Of a DNA stretch of 64,000 bases, positions 50,315 through 58,661 are shown one piece after another. Origin of the DNA: Euonymus europaeus. Its lineage: Eukaryota; Streptophyta; Magnoliopsida; Celastrales; Celastraceae. A model generated the notes under the pieces. That model saw nothing but the letters and a program-made list of their open reading frames with translations, made no database searches and was not told the origin of the DNA. Location: contig OY756962.1 in NCBI GenBank assembly GCA_963580455.1, positions 16,820,001-16,884,000 on the forward strand, written 5' to 3'. Position 1 is the stretch's first letter, and every line of letters begins with the position of its first letter. A program made the translations under genes and the position numbers.

Positions 50315-51343
50315 AGACATTACCTTTATGGGGAGCAGTTTGAGGTGTTTTCAGATCACAGGAGTTTACGACACTTATTTACACAGAAGGATCTGAATCA
50401 GAGACAGCCGATTCAGATGATTTCTCATCAGAGATGGATGGAGTACCTTGGAGATTATGATTTCTCATTGCAGTATCATCCAGGCAAAGCCAATGTGGTG
50501 GCTGACGCCTTGAGTAGGAAGTTGGCAGTGGCACGACTGTCACTGCGGGATTTTGAGTTGGGGGACACCATTGGGCAGTACCGATTAGATATTAGTGACA
50601 GGAGTGATAGGTGTTTTCTGAGCAGTTTGGTGAGTCGTCCAGCACTAGTACAGAAGGTGTTGGATGCACAGCTTGGTGATGCGATGTTTGATGATATTGA
50701 GGATATGGATGGTTGGATTCGAGGTGCTGATGGAGGAGTTCGTTTTAGAGGTCGATTAGTGGTTCCAGTAGATGTTGAGTTGAGAGATGAGATACTTAGA
50801 GAGGCACACTATTCTCAGTTCGCGATACATCCTGGTGCTACTAAGATGTATCAAGATGTACTGAGACAGTATTGGTGGAGCGGACTGAAGAGAGATGTGG
50901 CCCAGACTGTGTTGAGATGTCTTACCTGTCAGCAGGTGAAGGCAGAGCATAGGAGACCTCCTGGATTGTTACAGCCGCTTCCATTGCCTGAGTGGAAGTG
51001 GGAGCATGTGTGTATGGATTTTGTGATGGGTTTACCGAGGACTGTGAGGAGACATGATACTGTGTGGGTTGTTGTTGATAGATTGACGAAGACTGCTCAC
51101 TTTTTACCGATTCAGCAGACTGACTCGGTGGAGACACTTACTAGACTTTACATTCGAGAGGTCGTACGGCTACATGGGGTACCCGTGTCTATTGTATCTG
51201 ACAGGGATCCTCGTTTCACTTCTCGCTTTTGGAGCAGTTTTCAGGACACTCTGGGGACGATGTTGAGTTTTAGTACAGCGTTTCACCCACAGACTGACGG
51301 TCAGAGTGAGAGGACTATACAGATTTTGGAGGACATGCTTTGA
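50315..51343 (+). pseudogene. Element C RNase H end and integrase core
   Basis: In frame with the preceding part. RNase H end ([25 protein letters not shown]), then the integrase HHCC domain ([21 protein letters not shown]) and the DDE core ([30 protein letters not shown]). An eight-residue in-frame insertion (PIQMISHQ) sits between LNQRQ and RWMEYL near 50408-50432. It is absent from A and B. The stop TGA at 51341 replaces CGA of MLRSC (CpG to TpG). Confidence 0.92.
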
Positions 51344-52057
51344 TCGTGTGTTATGGATTTCAGGGGTGATTGGGAGACGCATATTCCACTGGTAGAGTTT
51401 GTGTATAACAACTCTTATCAGAGTAGTATTCAGATGGCACCATTTGAGGCACTTTATGGTAGACCATGTAGGTCGCCACTTTGTTGGTCGGAGGTTGGGG
51501 ACAGACCCCTGTTGGGACCAGATTTGATTCAGCAGACCACTGAGGCTGTGGCAGTTATCAGACAACGACTTCTGACGGCTCAGTCACGTTAGAAGAGTTA
51601 TGCAGATCGTAGGCGGAGACCTCTAGAGTTCCAGGTGGGTGATCATGTATTCCTCAAGGTTAGTCCGAAGCGAGGGATACAGCGTTTTGGTAGATCTGGG
51701 AAGTTGACTCCTAGGTTTATTGGACCATTTGATATCTTGGAGAGAGTAGGGAGTTTGGCTTATAGGTTGGCATTGCCACCACAGTTGTCCGGAGTTCATG
51801 GTGTGTTTCATGTTTCTATGTTACGGAGGTATCATCGGAATCCCTCCCATATTATTGATTGGTCGACTTTGGAGATTGGAGAGGATGCTACCTATGAGGT
51901 ACGTCCGGTTCAGATTTTGGATAGCCAGATACGGAGATTGCGTTCGAAGACCATACCCTTGGTTAAGGTGTTATGGCAGCATTATGGAGTTCAGGAGGCT
52001 ACTTGGGAGGTGGAGTCTGATATGCGGGGGCGCTATCCAGACTTATTTACGACATAG
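51344..52057 (+). pseudogene. Element C integrase C-terminus and chromodomain
   Basis: Same frame. It includes VEFVYNNSYQSSIQMAPFEA and [16 protein letters not shown], then a TAG at 51590 in place of Gln ([10 protein letters not shown]). It continues with FQVGDHVFLKVSPKRG, TPRFIGPFDILERVG, VFHVSMLRRYHRNP and the chromodomain-like end (IPLVKVLWQHYG, EATWEVESDMRGRYP). It ends at 52057. The 52058-52143 stretch after it is AT-rich, contains TTTCGAGGACGAAATTG, and has no frame. Confidence 0.92.
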
Positions 52058-52143
52058 GTATTCTTCTGATTTAGAGTAATTATCTTACTGTTGACCATTT
52101 AATAAATACCTTTCATATAATTTCGAGGACGAAATTGTTTTCT

Positions 52144-52156
52144 AAGGGGGGGAGGA
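52144..52156 (+). promoter_or_regulatory. Polypurine tract of element C
   Basis: AAGGGGGGGAGGA immediately precedes TGTAATATCC of the 3' LTR. Confidence 0.93.
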
Positions 52157-52724
52157 TGTAATATCCCGAACCCAAAATTTTAAAAAAATATAATAATTTT
52201 TCAAATTTAATATTTTTAATAAATACTACATATTTTTAGAAAAATATTGACGCAAGAATCAGCTAAATCGGAGTTGAATTGGATTTGTTATGGATTATAG
52301 AAGTTTAAGTGTTATTTGGGAATAAAGGGCAAAACGGTAATTTTCACCAAAAATCTGGGATAACCCAGATTTTTCTGGTTTTTCCGGCAGATTTGGCCGA
52401 AGGAGAGAGAGAGGGGGAGGAGAGAGAGAGAGAAGAAGTTGTTCGTTTGTGGTCCGATCGGAGCAAGTAAGGTGTCAAATCGAAGCTCGTGAAGAGAGGA
52501 GCAAAACCCAAGTGGAATCACCGCCATCGAACCACCGTAGAAGTTTCGGTTTTTCGAAATTTCAAAGCTCGATCCCGGTCGATTCAGTAGGAATTTTGGA
52601 ACGAGACAGGTACCATTAGATTTCTGTTGTTGTGGGCTTCGTTTTGATGTAGGAGTGACCGGAAAATTCGCCGGAAAAATGGATTCCGGCGACCGGCCGG
52701 CCGAGTTAACTCAGCTCCGGCGAG

Positions 52725-52856
52725 TTGACTCGTGTTTGACCGAGTTGACCCGTTGACTCGGGTTTGACTCGTTTTGATTGGGTTGACCCGGTTTGACCGT
52801 GGACTATTTGACCCGGTTTGACTGTTGACTTTTGGTTGACTTTTCCGTATTTTGAC
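52725..52856 (+). promoter_or_regulatory. W-box cluster in C 3' LTR (12 TTGAC motifs)
   Basis: Same array as at 45517-45648, with one extra site: TTTGACTCG here reads TTTGATCCG in the 5' LTR. The ancestral LTR thus probably had twelve sites. Confidence 0.6.
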
Positions 52857-53165
52857 TGTCGCGTATACGTATCCGTATTTCGATGCAGGAAGTTGATTTG
52901 AGGATTTCGGATTGGGATTTTGGACGTACTACGGATTAGCGTAGTCGACATTTCAGGTAGGGATTCTGCCCTACTTCTTATTTGGGGTTCCGGGGGTTCC
53001 GTATTCGACGGACTCCTATATGTCTATTGGTGTGAAATTCCCGGAGGTTGGGAATTTCTCTGTTTATACTCTTATCTGATTTATTTCCGCAATTGCAATA
53101 TGTTATGATTATATGTGGTTGTTTTGGAGGTATATGTACGACTGGCAGTATTTTTGTGTCTCTTG

Positions 53166-53289
53166 CGGGCCCATTATCCTGGTGGGGCCCACTTATCCTC
53201 CTGTGGGGCCCACTATCCTGGTGGGGCCCACCTATCCTGGTGGGGCCCACCTATCCTTTTGTGGGCCCACATCCATTGGTGGGGTCCAC
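53166..53289 (+). repeat. GGGGCCCAC short tandem repeat in C 3' LTR
   Basis: Six or seven GTGGGG[CT]CCAC units separated by TATCCTGGT-type spacers. The shared GTGGG at 53240 and 53387 bounds the 147 bp lost from the 5' LTR. Confidence 0.88.
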
Positions 53290-54323
53290 CTCCTGATGTT
53301 TGGTTTTTTCCTCGAGAGTCCGGATAGGACTTCATTATGATGATTTTCTATGATTTGTGAGATTATGGAGGGATGATTTGTAGAGCGTGGGACCCACATC
53401 GGGCGACCCAGCTTACTGGATGATTTTTCGATGGTTTCGATCGGGTACGTACCTGGAGGCCGGATTGAGGTGAGGTACATCCTAGGGGACGCTCTTCGAT
53501 GTAGGCGATGCTATCGAGTACCTGATGTAGGCTCGATCCTCATCCAATCTGGGGAGTACCTGGACTGGGAGACACCTTGCGGGGATCAGGGTGGATCCAG
53601 GGGAGGATTTTCTGTTGTTATGTGGATATGAGTTGATACGGATTTGAGTTGATATGGATTTGAGTTGGATCATGATTGAGTACTGATTTGAGAGTTGTAC
53701 TTGAGGATGGTAGTGGTGGAGCCTACTCGGTATCTACGCTACGGATTGACTGATTGTGATGAGATGTGATGTGTATCACTTATGGTTTCCCTGTATGTAT
53801 TCTATATCTTACAGACTTTCTTACTTTATCTCGGATTTACTGGAGTTCGGTGATACGGGAGTGTATCACTATTTGAGTTTCTGTTCATTTCACATACATC
53901 TTGAGTTTTACTTTCCGTTTATTCTGATGATTGATATTCCTCTATATCCCTACTGAGCTTCGTGGCTCATCCCTTTCATTCACATGATTTCAGGTGAGAT
54001 AGCCGGAGTGGATGATCAGCACAGGGATGTGTGAGGCGTGATGTAGCTGGTGTGGGGATGTTGTGTCTGTCTTTAGTATCTGTTTTTTTCTCGTATTTAT
54101 GATACTTGGATCTTTCCGCTGTAGACTCTAGTTTGCTTGTTACAGTATGTTGGGTTTGTGTTGGAGATTTTTACATATATGTGAGGTTTTTCTTCTAGTT
54201 ATCTTGATGATTTGTAGTAGCTTGGGTTTAAATCCGGTTCGGGGAACGGAGGAGTTCCCTGCCGGTCACGTCTCTGGGTTTCATGGGTGCTCATCCGCAC
54301 CTATCTGGGAGAGGGGCGTGACA

Positions 54324-54328
54324 GTAGG
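54324..54328 (+). repeat. Target-site duplication of element C, right (GTAGG)
   Basis: GTAGG follows the TGACA end of C and continues as TGCACCTATAG, the sequence that follows GTAGG in B's 5' LTR at 37864. Confidence 0.95.
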
Positions 54329-55156
54329 TGCACCTATAGTCGTTTCGGGGCAAAGTGCAAGGGTTCCGATGATTTTCCGGAATATTCGTTGACTAGTGCC
54401 AGGCGCTGTAGGGTGTAGCCCGAGGTTATACATTGTTGTGACATTTTAGGATGTCATGTTGCTGCATTGAGCTTGTTTCATTATTCAGCCTTTACGTTCT
54501 TATGATTCATTTTGTTTTCCCTACTGAGCCTCCTGCTCACCCTATTACTTTTCTGTATCCTTCAGGTGAGACTGGTGCTGAGAACCAGGCTGCGGATCAG
54601 TAGGAGGCGGCGTGACATGGAAGGCCACCCTAGGAGCACTAGGATATGTATTTGGTTGTTTGAGAACCTTGGTCATGAATTAAGTACATGTAGTACTTTT
54701 ATTGGTTGACTATTATGTTGCTTAAATACCTTTTCGGTATGTTTGATGGATGGTCGGGAGGTATGCCGTGTGATCGGGATTCCCGTACCTGGATATAGGA
54801 CCTTGGGTCCGGATTGATAGACTTTGATAGTCTTTGATGATATTATTGATATGAATATGTTTTGCTTATTGATTGCATGTGATTAGGAGGCCTGAGGCCC
54901 TGCCTAGTGTGTGAATGTGGATAGATGGCCAGAGGCCCTGTTAGGCTGCGGAACTTCTCTGATTATTATTGATTATTGTTTCGTGTTAAATGAGATGTGA
55001 CTCCAGGTTGGCACCCTCCGATATACGGGGAGGTGCTGTCGGATTTCTGTTAGAATCTGGGGTTAGGTTGGCGTGTGGTGAGGTCCTTAGTGACGGAGCA
55101 CACGCCTAAAGTGGCGCTCCCGGCTCAGTGCGCAATTTCTGGGTCAGGGCGTCACA
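54329..55156 (+). repeat. Element B 3' LTR, right part
   Basis: It resumes B's LTR at TGCACCTATAGTCG and ends GGGCGTCACA. It matches 37864-38691 with few differences. With the left part the LTR totals about 2112 bp, against 2115 for the 5' copy. Confidence 0.95.
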
Positions 55157-55161
55157 CCCGT
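55157..55161 (+). repeat. Target-site duplication of element B, right (CCCGT)
   Basis: CCCGT follows GTCACA. A's integrase continues from here on the minus strand with ...EALYG. Confidence 0.95.
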
Positions 55162-55660
55162 AGAGTGCCTCATAAGGTGCCATCCCGATACTACTTTGGA
55201 AAGAGTTGTTATACACAAACTCCGCCAAATGTAATTACCGATCCCAACTTCCTCCAAAATCAACTACACATGCCCGTAGCATATCCTCCAAAACCTGTAT
55301 GGTTCTCTCACTCTGTCCATCACTCTGAGGATGATATGCTGTAGAGAAATCCAACTTCGTTCCCAATGCCTCCTGTAAACCACTCCAGAATCTACCTATG
55401 AACCTCGGGTCTCGGTCCGACACAATAGATAATGGAATTCCGTGAAGTCTCACAATCTCCTTGACATACATAGTACTCAAGGTCTCCAATGAATCCGTCT
55501 TGTTCATGGGTAAGAAGTGTGCAGACTTAGTTAATATGTCCACTATCACCCAAACCGTGTCATGCCGTCTCTGAGTCATTGGCCACGCTGTCACAAAGTC
55601 CATCGTGATCTTCTCCCACTTCCATTGTGCTACCGGTAAGGGTTGCAACAATCCAGCTGG
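55162..55660 (-). pseudogene. Element A integrase core (upstream half)
   Basis: The minus strand from about 55660 reads [20 protein letters not shown], then [27 protein letters not shown] and [19 protein letters not shown]. The three catalytic acidic residues are retained. A TAA at 55237-55235 interrupts SWDR-YLHL (Tyr to stop). The frame then reads [13 protein letters not shown] and EALYG up to the B insertion. Just upstream, at about 55660, a deletion of roughly 160 bp relative to B fuses ELRQE to the AGLLQP block. It removes the HHCC zinc domain. Non-functional. Confidence 0.9.
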
Positions 55661-55925
55661 TCTCCTGTCTCAACTCATCATCTTTGGGAACCACTAACCT
55701 TCCCGCATATCGTACTCCACCATCATTCCCTCGAACCCATCCAAGACTCTCATCAATCACATCAAATGTATGATCTCCGTTTTGTGCATCTATAACCTTC
55801 TGAACCATCATAGGTCTCGAAGTCATAGAACACAAATGCACCTTTTCCTCTTGACTCCTCAACTCCAATCCAAACTCATTGATTGTCTCCACAATTTTCC
55901 ACTCATGCATGAATAGGCTAGCAAC
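55661..55925 (-). pseudogene. Element A RNase H-integrase linker fragment
   Basis: The minus strand reads MHEWKIVETINEFGLELRSQ, VQKVIDAQNGDHTFDV and [20 protein letters not shown], the spacer between RNase H and integrase in B (42085-42330). It is bounded by two deletions. The one near 55930 removed about 100 bp, including the WMEYL...ADALSR part. The one near 55660 removed the zinc domain. Confidence 0.88.
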
Positions 55926-56297
55926 TCTCTACTTCCTTTTGAGTGAATAGGTACTTAAGGCTTTTGTGATCCGAGAACACCTCAAACGTCTCTCCGTAGA
56001 GATAGTACCTCCATTGCTTAAGAGCAAATACTACTGCCGCCAACTCCAGATCATGCACTGGATAGTTCCTCTCATGTGTCTTCAGCAACCTCGAACCATA
56101 CTCTATCACTCGGCCCTGCTGCATCAACACACAACCCAACCCGACTCCAGATGCATCACAATACACCTGATAGCCAACATTCCTCTTCGGAACTACTAAC
56201 ACTGGAGGTGTTGTCAACCTCTTCTTCAACTCTTCAAATGCGGCCTCACATTCGTCTGTCCACACAAACGGTGTGCCCTTCTTTGTGAGCTGCGTCA
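55926..56297 (-). pseudogene. Element A RNase H fragment
   Basis: The minus strand reads [74 protein letters not shown] and [15 protein letters not shown], then runs out of frame to a stop at 55918. It begins at a deletion joint (56295-56297) and is out of frame with the upstream RT fragment. Confidence 0.9.
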
Positions 56298-56746
56298 AAC
56301 AAATCATTGATCCTAGGCAACGGATACATATTCCTCACTGTAACCTTATTCAACTGCCTATAATCAATACACATCCTCAAACTTCCGTCCTTCTTCTTGA
56401 TGAACAACACCGGTGCTCCCCACGGGGACACACTCGGTCTGATGAATCCCAAGTCTAGCAACTCCTCTAATTGAGAACTCAAATCCTTCAACTCTGCTGG
56501 AGCCATCCGATACGGCGGAATCAAAATTAGTTTGACGTTCGGATGCAACTCAATAGCAAAGTCAATTTCCCTCTTCGGAGGTAATCCCGGCAACTCTTCC
56601 GAAAATACATCCGTAAACTCCTCCACTATCAATATCGGTGTAGCTACATCGCCCTTAGGCGCCGAAGTCACTAAACTCGCGACTCTACAATCTTGGTACG
56701 AAGGATTATCCATGAAATGTGGGCATGGAATCCCCTTCGATCCCCT
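56298..56746 (-). pseudogene. Element A RT N-terminal fragment
   Basis: Same frame as gag-protease, past the TAG at 56749-56747. It reads [76 protein letters not shown] and [11 protein letters not shown]. It then jumps to the start of RNase H. Compared with B, about 530 bp are missing, removing the catalytic FIDD box and most of the palm. TGA can be assigned to either side of the joint. Confidence 0.92.
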
Positions 56747-58492
56747 CTACTGAATCACTCCTCCCTCGGGTACTCTAAGAGTAATCTTTCTCTCCCAGAA
56801 GTCAAGCAACCCTTGGTGCTTCGTCAACCAATCAACTCCAACAATCACATCAAAATCTTGGAAATCTAATACATACAAGTCAGCTTTCAGAGATATTTCT
56901 CCAAACCGACACTCACAACCGAACACTACCCCCTCCAATGTGGTAAAGTATCCGAATGGTGAGGATACCGTGAACATTCGTCTTATCGGCGAAATCTCCA
57001 CCTCTAGTGCATGTGCTAACGAACTAGTAATGAAAGATGAGGTAGCCCCCGAGTCAAACAAGACTCTTGCCCAACAATTAGAAATCAAGAAGGTACCTCC
57101 AATGAAGTTTGGATGCTCCTGTGCCTCCTGATGACCCAATGCATAAACACGCCCCTCTACTAGTGCATTCTGCTGCTGCTGTGGCTGACGAGTCCCACCC
57201 CGCCCCCTTCCTCCCATTGGAACATTGGAAGGAAGAGCCGGAGGCGGTACTCCCGGTATGCTCTGCTGCTGTGCTCTCTGGTTGCCCTCCGGACACTCAC
57301 TCTTTCTGTGACCCAACTTGCCACACCCAAAGCACTTAAACCCAGAAAGCTTGCACTCACTTGCCTTGTGCCCCTCTTTCCCACACTTGAAGCATGTCAT
57401 CTTACCCCATGGTAGCCTAGGACCCTTGCCTCGGTCCCCTCTCTGTTGATGAAAATCCGTTCTCGGTTTCTTGTGGCTACTACCACCACCACTACTACCC
57501 TCACTCATTGGACGCTTCCTCTGAGCTTCACTTTTCTCACTCAACTCAAAATCAAGAGCCATCTCCACTGTGTCCTGATATGACACTACCCTAGTGGCCA
57601 TCACCATTCTACCAAGACTGGGAAGCAACCCATCTCGGTACCTCACTGCCTTCTTCACATCCATGGGAGCAAACTCCTTCCCATACCGGTATAACTCCTC
57701 AAACTGCTTGGTGTATTGAGACACCGTCATCTCTGATGTCTGCAATAAATCTAGAAACTGTTTGGCCTTCTCCGTTTGCAGAGGCCTTGGCACAAACTTC
57801 TGCATAAACAACTGCTCAAACGAAGTCCAAGTCAGCTCATTCCGTCTCTGACCCATGGACATCCACCATTCATAGGCCGCACCACTCAAGTAGTAGAACA
57901 CAAACTTCACCCGTCTCTCATCAGGTATCTCAAGAGTGTCCATCCTCATACTCAGCTGGTTGAACCACTCCTCCGCCCCCACACCCGTTCCATCTCCAGA
58001 AAATGTTGGAGGAGTAGTCCTCCTCAATTGGTCCACCTCATACATCCCTCTCCCAGCTCTAGGTACTGCTGCTACCTCAAATGTAGCCTCTGGTACAACT
58101 CCCTCAGCACGAGTGCCAGTAGCACCCATCGCCTGAGCCACTGCCTGAGCTATGGTCTGCGCCTGTGTCTGCACCATACTCATCATAAAACTAGTAAGAC
58201 TCTCCATCGTCACTGGTTGCCCCCCTGTAGTAACAGGAGCAACCTGCACCTCAGGTGGTGCCTGCTGATCATCACTCTCCATCGGTAGACCCTCTTGAAC
58301 TATCTCTTCCTCTCTCAACTCCGGATCCACATTCGGAACCGAATACTCAGTGCTAGGAGTGCCTCTTGTGACACGTTCCACCCCAACACTACGGCCTCTA
58401 CCTCGGCCCCTACCAACTCCCCATCGGCCTCTGCCACGAGGTACTACAGGCCCACTCTCGGACCTGGTAGTTCTACGGGTATTCATCTGCAT
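56747..58492 (-). pseudogene. Element A gag and protease
   Basis: 581 codons open from ATG 58492. RG-rich N-terminus (residues ~5-40), Gln-rich linker, capsid-like region (EWFNQLSMRMD, AAYEWWMSM, MTVSQYTKQFEELYRYG), then two intact CCHC knuckles near residues 365-400 (CFKCGKEGHKASEC and CFGCGKLGHRKSEC). The linker leads without a stop into the protease (VLFDSGATSSFIT near residue 475; VIVGVDWLTKHQG). It ends in TAG at 56749-56747 (GVIQ-stop; B has GVIRLKG). This is the best-preserved Gag of the three elements and the only Gag-protease fusion still open. Confidence 0.92.
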
Positions 58493-58646
58493 GGAAAACA
58501 GACAATACCATTTAACCCACTACTCAAACGAGGATTTAAGGGGAAAAGAAAACATACCGGATCAGTAGCAGTCGTGACATGGCCTGGATATACTACTCTA
58601 CAACTAGGACCCAACACCCCAGATCCTATAAAGAGCCGTAAACCTC

Positions 58647-58658
58647 GCTCTGATACCA
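58647..58658 (-). promoter_or_regulatory. tRNA-iMet primer-binding site (A, first copy)
   Basis: The minus strand reads TGGTATCAGAGC three bases after LTR1's TGACA end. Confidence 0.93.
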
Positions 58659-58661
58659 AAT

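Larger units (their letters stand above)
44928..54323 (+). mobile_element. Element C: Ty3/gypsy chromovirus inserted in B's 3' LTR
   Basis: 9396 bp, flanked by GTAGG. Structure: 5' LTR 44928-46968, primer site 46972, gag-pol 47130-52057 (decayed), polypurine tract 52144-52156, 3' LTR 52157-54323. It is the youngest insertion by nesting. Even so, its coding region has five stops and two frameshifts and its LTRs differ by a 147-bp and a 19-bp indel. Protein sequence is more distant from A and B than those are from each other, but the domain order and chromodomain-like end are the same. Confidence 0.96.
52157..54323 (+). repeat. Element C 3' LTR (2167 bp)
   Basis: It starts TGTAATATCCCGAACCC, ends GGGGCGTGACA and matches 44928-46968. 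It carries 147 bp (53245-53391) missing from the 5' copy and lacks 19 bp near 52534. It contains a 12-motif W-box cluster (52725-52856) and the longer GGGGCCCAC repeat (53166-53289). No gene is seen. Confidence 0.95.
36577..55156 (+). mobile_element. Element B: Ty3/gypsy Tekay-like retrotransposon inserted in A
   Basis: Structure: 5' LTR 36577-38691, primer site, gag, protease, RT, RNase H, integrase with chromodomain-like end, polypurine tract, 3' LTR from 43644 (split by element C, ending 55156). It is flanked by CCCGT duplications. Without C and its duplicated 5 bp the element is about 9.2 kb with 2.1-kb LTRs. The internal region is one continuous frame from 38863 to 43605, broken only by three TAG codons. 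LTRs differ by eye at roughly 1-2% of positions, so insertion was fairly recent. It is closely related to A in pol and in parts of the LTR, and is inserted in the opposite orientation. Confidence 0.96.

Noticed and set aside
57776..58288. Plus-strand frames of up to 170 codons opposite A gag
   Set aside because: They are antisense shadows of a GC-richer coding strand, with no recognisable domain.
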